42,751 nt of DNA from a virus: positions 1 through 42,751 of IMG/VR virus record IMGVR_UViG_3300025168_000178; one strand, written 5' to 3'. Position numbers and translations under genes: made by a program. The notes beneath the pieces are model-generated. The model did not search any database and had not been told where the DNA came from. It saw only the letters and a program-made list of their open reading frames with translations. This document shows, piece after piece, positions 1 to 7,265 of the stretch; position 1 is the first letter of the stretch, and every line of letters starts with the position of its first letter.

Positions 1-382
1 TTCTACCACCAGTAATATCTTTGTTAGAATCTGTTATAATAGCTTTGCTTGCTATAACTGTTCCGTTTGTTATTCCATCTATAAGATTTATGTCTGTTGC
101 ACTAGCTGTAACACCATCAAGAATATTTAGTTCTGCTACTGTTACTGTAGCTCCATCTAATATGTTTAGTTCAGCAGCTGTAGAAGTAATAGCAACGCCA
201 GCATACTGTAACGCACCTGCTGATGATATATTAACAGCAACTGTGCTAAGTTGTAATAAACTACTTGTAGCTTCACCATCTGATACCGCCCTTAATGTTG
301 AGTCAATTCCTGAATTACTATTAGATACTTGTAATAAGTCCTTATAGCTATCTTTTATTCTTTGTCCTGTTAATGTTGCCAT
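1..382 (-). CDS. Tail fibre or tail spike protein, N-terminal part (runs off the window)
   Basis: This open frame starts at ATG 382 and is still open at position 1, giving 127 complete codons. The N-terminus reads MATLTGQRIKDSYKDLLQVS, followed by repeated units AELNILDG (about residues 70-77 and 83-90) and DINLIDG (about 96-102), with a Ser/Thr/Ala-rich linker. Such LDG repeats are common in fibre-like structural proteins of environmental tailed phages. It lies at the end of the late operon, 3 bases after a small structural gene. The C-terminal part is probably the fragment at the opposite end of the window, where an S74-like tail is seen. Fibre identity is inference from repeats and position; partial status is certain. 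Confidence 0.7.
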   Translation of the reverse strand, partial: MATLTGQRIKDSYKDLLQVSNSNSGIDSTLRAVSDGEATSSLLQLSTVAVNISSAGALQYAGVAITSTAAELNILDGATVTVAELNILDGVTASATDINLIDGITNGTVIASKAIITDSNKDITGGR

Positions 383-385
383 ATT

Positions 386-838
386 TTACCTTAAATTTGC
401 TGGAACAACAGCTCTCGTTCCACCCGTCTTATCATTCTTTTTCATTCCAAATCTTCTTACACTCTCTTTATAATTAGCCATACATTGTTGTCCAGAAGCC
501 ATTCTTATCTGTGCGATAGCTGGTTCTGTTGCTGAAGCTGCAGCGTCCATTAATGCTTTTGCTTTTACGTAATCTATTAACGCGGGTTGTAAGGAATTGT
601 CAATATCTACTGTTGCAGTAATGCTTGTAAGTTTGTCTGGTTCTGCGTTATAAGAAATTAAAAGCCCGTTTGTAATTACGTCTCCACTAGAGCCAATTTG
701 TGCTGCTTTAAACTTTCCTTTTCCAGTTTCAGTTGTTCCTCCGTCTCCATCTGTTGTAGCTATTGCTAACTTATCGCCTTCAATCCACCACACAAATGAG
801 TCTAAAGGGTCTTTATATGTACTGCTTACTGCCGCCAT
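386..838 (-). CDS. Hypothetical virion-associated protein (150 aa)
   Basis: Unrecognised family. It is a mixed protein with a beta-rich first half containing SFVWWIEGDKLAIATTDGDG and a helical second half containing YVKAKALMDAAASATEPAIA. The C-terminus is basic and ends in PANLR. It sits between a 101-aa small structural candidate (3 bases away) and the tail fibre gene, inside the densely packed late operon. A minor tail, neck or fibre-attachment role is therefore likely, but nothing in the sequence proves it. No signal peptide or membrane segment is visible. Confidence 0.6.
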   Translation of the reverse strand: MAAVSSTYKDPLDSFVWWIEGDKLAIATTDGDGGTTETGKGKFKAAQIGSSGDVITNGLLISYNAEPDKLTSITATVDIDNSLQPALIDYVKAKALMDAAASATEPAIAQIRMASGQQCMANYKESVRRFGMKKNDKTGGTRAVVPANLR

Positions 839-841
839 TTC

Positions 842-1147
842 TTACTCCGTGTCTGTTAATTTAATATCTTGGTTAACTAATCGTGGTATTCTTATATACT
901 CTCCATCAGAGTTTAGAATACTACACTTATAAACTTTGTTTACAGTTATATCTCTGTTGTCATCTAGTCCATACCATAGTTGATTATGTACTAGGTTTGT
1001 TTTTGCCCACTCCATTTGTACGGAATATTTACCCATATCAACTAAAGCTTCGTTAATTAAATTTATTACATAGTTTTCTGATACTCCAGGTACTGCCTGA
1101 AGCACTCTACTATATATTTCTTTACCGCTAAATTCTATTGCTGCCAT
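842..1147 (-). CDS. Small hypothetical structural protein, possible head-tail connector (101 aa)
   Basis: The protein begins MAAIEFSGKEIYSRVLQAVP. A short helical N-terminal half (VLQAVPGVSENYVINLINEA) precedes a beta-rich half (QLWYGLDDNRDITVNKVYKC). Helix-then-sheet layouts of about 100-150 residues occur in phage adaptor proteins, so a connector role is conceivable. I do not recognise a specific family. The start codon overlaps the stop of the 59-aa gene upstream (TAATG at 1147), so the two are probably translationally coupled. Confidence 0.6.
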   Translation of the reverse strand: MAAIEFSGKEIYSRVLQAVPGVSENYVINLINEALVDMGKYSVQMEWAKTNLVHNQLWYGLDDNRDITVNKVYKCSILNSDGEYIRIPRLVNQDIKLTDTE

Positions 1148-1326
1148 TATAATTCCTCATATTCTGCGTTTAAATTTTCCCAAGTTGAATCTGCATTCTG
1201 CCATAAGCTAAAGAAAACTAAAACTCTTGACCACGTTGTAGATATTGCAGAACTTAATTCTTTTGACCAGGAAGTAGAAGCTTCTATACTTGTTACTTTT
1301 GTCCAATCTGTACCTAAGTTAGCCAT
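1147..1326 (-). CDS. Small hypothetical protein, Trp-rich (59 aa)
   Basis: This frame starts at ATG 1326 and ends at TAA 1147, with TAATG overlaps to the gene on each side. That fit is the main evidence that it is real. It begins MANLGTDWTKVTSIEASTSW and contains a hydrophobic stretch VLVFFSLWQNADSTW. Five tryptophans in 59 residues is unusual. It could be a small virion or tail-associated protein. Function unknown. Confidence 0.6.
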   Translation of the reverse strand: MANLGTDWTKVTSIEASTSWSKELSSAISTTWSRVLVFFSLWQNADSTWENLNAEYEEL

Positions 1327-1826
1327 TATACTCCAGCTATTAAGACATTAACTGTTGCTTCATTAGTTCCGTCTACATAGTCTGTTGCGTGTATTCCTAC
1401 ACTACCAACGACTTCTCCCATTTCCATAGGAATTACTACTCCTTGACCTGCGTCTAATACTGCAAATATTTCACCGCTTACTGTAACTGATATAGTTCCT
1501 GGTGAACCAAGTGCACTAACGTACTCTACTGCTACAACGTGAGCTGTAGCTGGTATTGTTCCTGCTGTTACGTCAGAAGCTTCTGTCCAACCTGAATTGT
1601 CTAAAAAATCTGCATTATCCTGAGCCGAACAAACCACATTACTCCAGTAAGCAACATCTGATGTGCTATATTCTTGATTCATAGTATAGCTTCCGCCCCA
1701 ACTTCTTTGTCCCGAAAAGACATCTAAAGCATAGTTTGTATAATCTCCAGCAGCACCACCGTCGTCTGCAACGCTTACGTCATTAACAATCTGTACTGAT
1801 GTTTGTATTCTAATTTCATTTGCCAT
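1326..1826 (-). CDS. Hypothetical beta-rich structural protein (166 aa)
   Basis: The protein begins MANEIRIQTSVQIVNDVSVA and is acidic, with many Gly, Ala, Val, Thr and Ser residues and few Lys or Arg. This composition is usual for beta-sandwich virion proteins. It contains the beta-prone stretch VSALGSPGTISVTVSGEIFA and ends NVLIAGV. It lies directly downstream of the 731-aa repeat protein and is coupled by TAATG to the 59-aa gene. A head-fibre or tail-associated role is inferred from context only. Confidence 0.6.
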   Translation of the reverse strand: MANEIRIQTSVQIVNDVSVADDGGAAGDYTNYALDVFSGQRSWGGSYTMNQEYSTSDVAYWSNVVCSAQDNADFLDNSGWTEASDVTAGTIPATAHVVAVEYVSALGSPGTISVTVSGEIFAVLDAGQGVVIPMEMGEVVGSVGIHATDYVDGTNEATVNVLIAGV

Positions 1827-1836
1827 TTAATTACCT

Positions 1837-4032
1837 CTATTGTTGTTGGGCTGACAGCCCTCTTAAAAATTGTATTTGTTCTTTATATTGTGAATCTAAC
1901 ATTTGATATTGCTGAGTATACCAAGTATATTGAGCTGTATCTTTTTGTAAATTATTTCCATATTCTTGCACTTCTTTTGCTACGTTAGCTCCATAAGCTT
2001 GTAATTCTGCTCCATACTTTGCCATTAAAGCATTGTTGTCTTGTATTGAAGCTGCCATATTTTGTGCTGAATTTTGTAATGCTAAAGCTTGGTCGGCTGC
2101 TTTATTTGCTATACTTACTGACGTTGCTTGCTGTGCTTCTTGTTGTGCGTCTGCAGCGTCTAATTGTGCTTGAGTAATAGCTCTCTGTAAAGCCGTGTTA
2201 TGTTTAGCAACTTCCTTTTGCATCTCTGCTTGATATCTAACATTATCCTTATTAAACTCATTAAGCTCATTTTGTATATCTTGACCATACTTTTGTAACT
2301 CTACGCTAGTTCTAGACTGAAACAATGTTATTTCTTTTTGAGTATTTTGTTGATACTCTTGAACTTCTTTAGCTACATTTTGTGCATACAATCCTAATTC
2401 TTGTTGAAACTTAGCTAACAAACTATTGTTGTTATTAATTGTTTCTTGCATATTATTTATAGCATTTTGTAAAGCCAGCTCTTGGTCTTTTGCTTTATTT
2501 GCTATGTCTACATTAGTAGCATTTTGTGCATCTTGTTGTGCTTTTGCTAAGTCAAGTCTTGCTTGCTCTACTACTTTTTGTAAATCGCTATTGTGTTTTT
2601 GTATTTGTCCTTGAACATTTGCTTGATATTTTGTGTTTTCTTTATTAAATTCATTTAATTCATTTTGTATATCTTGAGAGTATTGTTGCAATTCTGCTCT
2701 TGTTCTCGCTTGATATAACGTTAATTCTTTTTGCGTGTTTTGTTGATATTGTTGTACTTCCTTATTAACATTTTGTGCATATAACTGTATGTCGTTACTA
2801 TACTCTTGCATTTGTTGTGCTTCAGAAGCAGATGTTAATTCTGCATTTTTAATTGACTTTTGTAATTCAGCTTGATAAACTTGAACATCTCTATTAAAGC
2901 TAGCAACTTCTTTTTGTATATTAGCCTGGTATTGTTGTACTTCATTATTCAATTTACCTAATTGCAATTGAGCTAATTCTGCATCTTCATCTGTTTCTAA
3001 AAATGTTTCAAACTGAGCTGTATCAACAGACAAAGTTGGAGAAACAAAATTAGGAGTGCTAGCACTAAAACTAACAGAAGGTACGTCAATATCTAATGCA
3101 GTAGGTGCACTTGCACTTATAGTTAAATCTGATATTGCTACACTACTTATATTTATAGTAGGTTTTGTATATGCGGGAACATCTTGACTAACATCTATTT
3201 TATTAGGAACAGTACCAAATGTTACAGAAGACATATCTTCTGCAAACCCTGCTTGATTGCTAGCGTCAGCATAACTTACAGTTCCTATAGATGGAGCTGA
3301 AGGAGCACTAGAACTAATACTTAAATCTGGTATAGAAACAACACTTAATCCTACTGTTGGTTTTGTATAAGTAGGTACTGAACCTGTAGGGTTAATATCA
3401 CTAACAGCTGCTACTGTAATTGCAGATATGTTTGAAGCAGATGCATCAGCGTTTGTTGCGTCGCTATAAGATACAGTACTTAACGTTGGAGCTACTGGCT
3501 CCGTAGAAGATATAGATAAGTCAGAAACAGAAAGGTTTATATCGTTCATTAATCTTTGAACGCCGTTTCTTGCCGCGTATAATACTACTGAATTTTCTGC
3601 TTCATCTGGAAAGTTAGCTATTGCACTATCTCCAAACGCTACAGTAATTGCCATATTAATAGAAGTTAATCTTTGATTAGAACCACTTGAATCTGGTTTT
3701 ACAGTTAATAATTGATTATCAATATAAAAAGCTGGGTCAGTAGCAGAAGCATATTCCATATAAGAAGAATCTGTAATTCTACCTCTCATAGAAGGAAGTA
3801 CCTCTCTACAAGGGTGGTCTATCGTTCCATCATTTCTAGTAACTGTTAAAACTTTTTTACCCTCTACATCTATCGTGTTTACAAATGCATCTTGAGAAGC
3901 AACTCTTTTTAACATTGACATAGGCAATATAGACATAACAGAACGAGCACCATCAGTTAACCAACTACTTAAAGCCGCTGTATCTGATACGCTTCCAGTT
4001 AAATCTTCTATTTGTGTTTGAAATGTTGCCAT
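1837..4032 (-). CDS. Large repetitive structural protein: adaptor-like N-terminus, beta repeats, coiled-coil repeats (731 aa)
   Basis: Three regions are visible. Residues about 1-165 look like a head-tail adaptor (MATFQTQIEDLTGSVSDTAA through a helix ending VVLYAARNGVQRLM). Residues about 170-320 hold roughly three tandem beta units containing 'DLSISS.AP', 'TVSYSDATN' and 'PTYTKPT' variants. Residues about 340-731 form long Gln/Asn/Glu-rich coiled coil in three repeats, each with 'YAQNVxKEVQEYQQNTQKE' and 'YxQDIQNELNEFNKxN'. It overlaps the upstream gene by TAATG. A neck or tail role is likely, perhaps an adaptor carrying a filamentous appendage; this is inference. The long repeats are also visible in the DNA, so the gene may expand or contract by recombination. 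Confidence 0.65.
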   Translation of the reverse strand: MATFQTQIEDLTGSVSDTAALSSWLTDGARSVMSILPMSMLKRVASQDAFVNTIDVEGKKVLTVTRNDGTIDHPCREVLPSMRGRITDSSYMEYASATDPAFYIDNQLLTVKPDSSGSNQRLTSINMAITVAFGDSAIANFPDEAENSVVLYAARNGVQRLMNDINLSVSDLSISSTEPVAPTLSTVSYSDATNADASASNISAITVAAVSDINPTGSVPTYTKPTVGLSVVSIPDLSISSSAPSAPSIGTVSYADASNQAGFAEDMSSVTFGTVPNKIDVSQDVPAYTKPTINISSVAISDLTISASAPTALDIDVPSVSFSASTPNFVSPTLSVDTAQFETFLETDEDAELAQLQLGKLNNEVQQYQANIQKEVASFNRDVQVYQAELQKSIKNAELTSASEAQQMQEYSNDIQLYAQNVNKEVQQYQQNTQKELTLYQARTRAELQQYSQDIQNELNEFNKENTKYQANVQGQIQKHNSDLQKVVEQARLDLAKAQQDAQNATNVDIANKAKDQELALQNAINNMQETINNNNSLLAKFQQELGLYAQNVAKEVQEYQQNTQKEITLFQSRTSVELQKYGQDIQNELNEFNKDNVRYQAEMQKEVAKHNTALQRAITQAQLDAADAQQEAQQATSVSIANKAADQALALQNSAQNMAASIQDNNALMAKYGAELQAYGANVAKEVQEYGNNLQKDTAQYTWYTQQYQMLDSQYKEQIQFLRGLSAQQQ

Positions 4033-4520
4033 TATCTAACCTTCTTCCTAGTTCCGAACACATCAACTCCAGGTATCATTGTTCTGTTTGCCGTGTCTAC
4101 TATCTCATCTGATTGTTCTTGTTGCATCAAAAATTGTTCTATTGATTCAAAATCAATATTACCAGAACCGGTTAAAGGTAGACCTTTTTTATATCCAGTA
4201 AATGCAGCTCCATCTCTAGACTGTCCTTTGTCTAATAAAAACTGCTCAGTAGTGCCTCTACCTCTACTATATCTTTCGAATATATCATTTAAAGCTCTAG
4301 ATAATGATTCATCAAATGAACCACCACGTCTATCAACTGATTTAAAAACACCTTCAGCTATACGTTCAGCATCTGAACGAAATGCTCCAAAACCTTCTGG
4401 AACCATTTCTCCGGGTTTATCTAGTAACGGTTTATCAAGTTCTGCTAATGGACCCTCTCTAGGTTCATATCTTTTGGCTCCAAAAAGCCTTCTAAATAAT
4501 CCTTTTGTTTTATCGTCCAT
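4032..4520 (-). CDS. Hypothetical protein (162 aa)
   Basis: The protein begins MDDKTKGLFRRLFGAKRYEP and has a basic N-terminus. A helical middle contains FRSDAERIAEGVFKSVDRRG and SLSRALNDIFERYSRGRG, and the C-terminus is basic (GTRKKVR). I do not recognise a family. It is coupled to the adaptor-like repeat protein downstream and to a 45-aa basic protein upstream by TAATG overlaps. The position between the capsid genes and the neck genes suggests a minor virion or assembly role. Confidence 0.6.
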   Translation of the reverse strand: MDDKTKGLFRRLFGAKRYEPREGPLAELDKPLLDKPGEMVPEGFGAFRSDAERIAEGVFKSVDRRGGSFDESLSRALNDIFERYSRGRGTTEQFLLDKGQSRDGAAFTGYKKGLPLTGSGNIDFESIEQFLMQQEQSDEIVDTANRTMIPGVDVFGTRKKVR

Positions 4521-4657
4521 TATCTACCTTGTCCTCTATATGGTTTTATATAATTCTTTGTACTCATTTTATTGCCCATCTTAGTATTCTTACTCATACC
4601 CTGTCTAGTCTTTTTCTTTCCATTACTTCTTCTAGTCTGTTGTCCTAAACCTCTCAC
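4520..4657 (-). CDS. Small basic protein, GTG start (45 aa)
   Basis: The frame starts with GTG at 4657, sharing a G with the TAG stop of the upstream gene (TAGTG), and ends in TAATG with the downstream gene. The protein starts MRGLGQQTRRSNGKKKTRQG and ends NYIKPYRGQGR; about a third of residues are Lys or Arg. It is the third of three consecutive tiny basic genes. It may bind nucleic acid or be packaged in the virion; that is inference from charge. Confidence 0.55.
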   Translation of the reverse strand: MRGLGQQTRRSNGKKKTRQGMSKNTKMGNKMSTKNYIKPYRGQGR

Positions 4658-4836
4658 TACTTACCTGCTGCTTTCATAGCAATATTGTGAGACTGTTTAA
4701 AGGACTTGCCTTTTCTCATTGCAGCCGCCATTTTTTTTAAATGTGCTTTTGAATGATGAACTTTATGCTTACTCATTTGTCTTTTTTGAACAGCAGTTAA
4801 ATTATTTAAGCTTACGCCTTTTAAGTTCTTAGCCAT
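4657..4836 (-). CDS. Small basic, helical protein (59 aa)
   Basis: It starts at ATG 4836, coupled through TAATG to the 15-codon frame upstream, and ends TAG at 4657, where the next gene's GTG overlaps. The sequence contains LTAVQKRQMSKHKVHHSKAH and ends HNIAMKAAGK. It is rich in Lys, His and Met and likely helical. It resembles the small basic proteins often seen near capsid genes of environmental phages. No function is known to me. Confidence 0.6.
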   Translation of the reverse strand: MAKNLKGVSLNNLTAVQKRQMSKHKVHHSKAHLKKMAAAMRKGKSFKQSHNIAMKAAGK

Positions 4837-4883
4837 TAATATCTCTTAGACTTTTTCTTTTTCTTTTTCTTTTTACCGTACAT
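4836..4883 (-). CDS. Very short lysine-rich peptide (15 aa)
   Basis: This 16-codon frame is MYGKKKKKKKKSKRY. The ATG overlaps the TAA of the zinc-ribbon gene at 4883, and its own TAA overlaps the next ATG at 4836. Perfect overlap on both sides argues that ribosomes traverse it. It may be a real peptide or a translational-coupling device. Eight consecutive Lys codons could also slow ribosomes. Confidence 0.4.
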   Translation of the reverse strand: MYGKKKKKKKKSKRY

Positions 4884-5128
4884 TACATTATCCTCGTTGC
4901 TGGTCCCTTTGCAGAAGTTTTATCTGCTCCTTCTTTGAGCTTTTTCATTCCTTCTTCGTGAGACAGTGTTTTTATTTCCATCTGGTCTTTTCTAATAGCT
5001 GTTGCATAAGGATTATTTTCCCTAACAACAAAGTTAGTATTCCATTTAGGTTGTGCCGCTCTTAGACCACAAGAAGGACAGTTAAAAAACCTTTCTGGAT
5101 TTGGCTCCTTACAATGTTGACAATTCAT
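4883..5128 (-). CDS. Small zinc-ribbon protein (81 aa)
   Basis: The N-terminus carries two CxxC knuckles, CQHC at residues 3-6 and CPSC at 17-20, the pattern of a zinc ribbon. The remaining 60 residues are helical and charged, with LSHEEGMKKLKEGADKTSAK. Zinc ribbons of this size bind nucleic acid or proteins; no specific partner can be named. The gene follows a 65-aa gene by 3 bases and overlaps the 15-aa peptide. Confidence 0.65.
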   Translation of the reverse strand: MNCQHCKEPNPERFFNCPSCGLRAAQPKWNTNFVVRENNPYATAIRKDQMEIKTLSHEEGMKKLKEGADKTSAKGPATRIM

Positions 5129-5131
5129 TTA

Positions 5132-5329
5132 TTATCCAGTTGATACTATAATATATGCAATTCTACTTCTGTCCAATCTTATTGATTGAATGTCAACAAT
5201 AGCATTATTAGTGCTATCTAAAGTTTGTATGTAATCATTTATCTCTTTAGCTAAAGAGCCTGTTACACTACTTGCATCTGAACTAACATCATTAATAATT
5301 ACTTTTGTAATTGTATTATAATCTGCCAT
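5132..5329 (-). CDS. Small hypothetical protein (65 aa)
   Basis: The protein starts MADYNTITKVIINDVSSDAS after a strong AGGAG ribosome site. Its layout is strand, helix (LAKEINDYIQTL), strand (IVDIQSI), strand (RIAYIIVST). This alternation loosely recalls small Cse60-like proteins, but the match is only by eye. It lies downstream of the 154-aa capsid-adjacent gene and after the 5369-5390 hairpin. Confidence 0.55.
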   Translation of the reverse strand: MADYNTITKVIINDVSSDASSVTGSLAKEINDYIQTLDSTNNAIVDIQSIRLDRSRIAYIIVSTG

Positions 5330-5368
5330 TTTATTCTCCTATTAGTTTTAAAATTCTTTATAGGTTTC

Positions 5369-5390
5369 GGAGTGGGAATAAACCCACTCC
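5369..5390 (-). terminator. Strong 8-bp hairpin after the capsid-adjacent gene
   Basis: GGAGTGGG (5369-5376) and CCCACTCC (5383-5390) form a perfect 8-bp stem with loop AATAAA. No T-run follows on either strand, so it is not a typical intrinsic terminator. It lies 18 bases past the stop of the 5409-5873 gene. It could protect the 3' end of the abundant capsid message or act as a partial terminator. Confidence 0.5.
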
Positions 5391-5408
5391 ATAGTACCTA
5401 ATTACTAT

Positions 5409-5873
5409 TTATGATTGGTCAGCAAAGACTACTGCAGTATTTGTAGCAGACACAACGTGTCCGTTTAAATACCAATTAAGTCCGTCACAAACAAATTTAA
5501 CCATAGTACCGCCGATTGGTGTTAAAACACTAACCTTTGAATTACTATTGTTATCTGAGTCTACTGTTGCTGTTAGTTCGCCATCACTGTCGCTGTGTAC
5601 TAAACCTCCAATAAAGAAGTTTACGTCAGCTCCAGTGTCAAACTGCCAGTCTTGTGCGTCAGCTGCTGTACCACCATACCAGAATTCGTAACTTAATCCG
5701 ATTTCTTCTGCTGGTAAGCTAATTACAATATCTGCAGTAAGGTCAGGACAAACGTGAATTCTTCCTGAATCTTCTGCTAAGATAGTATATGTCGCTGCAT
5801 CTGGAACAAACACAGAATTTCTTCTGGCTGAACCATATGCTCTACTGTTTGGGTTTATCATATCTGATTTCAT
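5409..5873 (-). CDS. Capsid-adjacent beta-rich protein, possible head decoration protein (154 aa)
   Basis: The best start is ATG 5873 (MKSDMINPNSRAYGSARRNS), because GGAGGG lies 8 bases upstream and only one base separates it from the capsid gene stop. A longer frame upstream would overlap the capsid gene without a ribosome site. The protein is beta-rich with VFVPDAATYTILAEDSGRIH, VISLPAEEIG and GTMVKFVCDGLNWYLNGHVV. Such compact beta proteins directly after a capsid gene are often decoration or head-stabilising proteins. That role is inferred from position and composition. Confidence 0.65.
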   Translation of the reverse strand: MKSDMINPNSRAYGSARRNSVFVPDAATYTILAEDSGRIHVCPDLTADIVISLPAEEIGLSYEFWYGGTAADAQDWQFDTGADVNFFIGGLVHSDSDGELTATVDSDNNSNSKVSVLTPIGGTMVKFVCDGLNWYLNGHVVSATNTAVVFADQS

Positions 5874-5874
5874 A

Positions 5875-7248
5875 TTATAAGCCCTCCACATTGTATAGAG
5901 CGTGAGATTCTGGTAATGTGATTTCAAGACCTGCTTCTGTAAGAATCATATCTTTTCTCAAATCTTCATCTGCACTTTGTACATTTGTCATAATTTGAGT
6001 ATCACGATTTAAACCATTACCTACTAATGGTCTGTATGCTAACTGACTCATATCAGCCATAAGCATCATTCCACTTGCAACTCCTCTAAAGAGTGGTTGT
6101 TTAACTAAGAACATACTTCCGTGCACAGTATTAATTTCCATTAACTTGTGTCCGAATGAACCGTCTACGTTATCCATATTAACTCTGTAAGGCATATTTG
6201 CAGCTGAACCTGCTGATGCATCAATAAATGCACCGTCGCCCATTTTGTTGAAATATGAAATTACTGGTAAAGAAGCCATAACAAGTTTTTCACTTGCTCC
6301 GCCTCTTGCTGGGTCAAATATAACTTCCATATCTGATAGTAATCTATCGTATGTTAACTCAGCTGTAGTTGTGCTTCTGTAATAGCCTTTTCCTGAAGAA
6401 TAAGCTAATGCAGAGTTATCTACTACTGGTGAAACATTTTTAAGGATATTTCCTACTAGACCTTCTGTATATTGAACGCCTTGAACGCGAGCTTTTTGAC
6501 CGAAGAGCATAGCTCTTTCAATGTCAATTTTATGTTCGCGTAACTTTTGAGCCCATATTCTATCAAACTCATTCGCGTATCCACGGTGACGTGTTGCGAT
6601 TGCTGTGTTTGTTAGTTCACAAGCTGTTTTAAAGATTTGTGTATAACCAAATCCGTCATCTAATGTATCTGAAAATGTGTCTGGTGACGCAGTTCCTTCT
6701 TCAAATGATGTACCAATTACTTGGGCAACATCGTTGTCTGAAAGTACGTTATAACCAGTTGCAGTATTTCCTGATGTGTCGATTATTCTACCTTGGAAAG
6801 TAGAAGATGATGAACCCGCTACGGGTCCAGATTCAACTCTAACTAATACCTGAGTGTATCCTGCTGCTGTGTCTAATGAAGAAACTGCAAATACCATTCC
6901 TTTTGTAAGAAATGCTACTGCTGCTCCTGCAGAAGTGTCAACTGTGAATGCATATACGGTATCAGCTGTTACTGCTGAGCCTCCGTTTACGTCTGCTGCT
7001 AATAAAAAGCTTCTATCAGTGTGATTGATTTGAGTTCTATTTTCAAGAAATCTGAAAATATTGTCATCAGTCGCAACTTTAGAAACGTTAGCCAAGTAGG
7101 TGAAAAAAGGTGATTCTTCTGGAGTTAATTCCGCAACTCTATCAGAGAAATCATACAGTTTTCTTTGGTCTGGGGCTTGCCCATAATCAGCACTTGTAGC
7201 CGCAGCTGTAATGTTGGAAGCTTTTAATATTCCGCTATTTATAGCCAT
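5875..7248 (-). CDS. Major capsid protein, HK97-type fold (457 aa)
   Basis: The order scaffold - this gene - decoration-like gene, the length, and the sequence all fit a phage major capsid protein. The N-terminal region holds DQRKLYDFSDRVAELTPEES and PFFTYLANVSKVATDDNIFR, a pattern I associate with capsid proteins of environmental phages in the broad SU10/DUF5309-like group. A middle Gly/Ser/Thr-rich insert (about residues 90-180) is followed by helices typical of the spine and P-domain (RIWAQKLREHKIDIERAMLF). The C-terminus is LTEAGLEITLPESHALYNVE. It is preceded by TAGGAGACTAAA, a good ribosome site. Subfamily placement is uncertain. Confidence 0.85.
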   Translation of the reverse strand: MAINSGILKASNITAAATSADYGQAPDQRKLYDFSDRVAELTPEESPFFTYLANVSKVATDDNIFRFLENRTQINHTDRSFLLAADVNGGSAVTADTVYAFTVDTSAGAAVAFLTKGMVFAVSSLDTAAGYTQVLVRVESGPVAGSSSSTFQGRIIDTSGNTATGYNVLSDNDVAQVIGTSFEEGTASPDTFSDTLDDGFGYTQIFKTACELTNTAIATRHRGYANEFDRIWAQKLREHKIDIERAMLFGQKARVQGVQYTEGLVGNILKNVSPVVDNSALAYSSGKGYYRSTTTAELTYDRLLSDMEVIFDPARGGASEKLVMASLPVISYFNKMGDGAFIDASAGSAANMPYRVNMDNVDGSFGHKLMEINTVHGSMFLVKQPLFRGVASGMMLMADMSQLAYRPLVGNGLNRDTQIMTNVQSADEDLRKDMILTEAGLEITLPESHALYNVEGL

Positions 7249-7265
7249 TTTAGTCTCCTAAACTG

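Noticed and set aside
4012-4584. A 190-codon plus-strand open frame
   Set aside because: It is antisense to several well-coupled late genes, has no ribosome site and reads as low-complexity Ser/Leu/Pro, a shadow of the real minus-strand genes.
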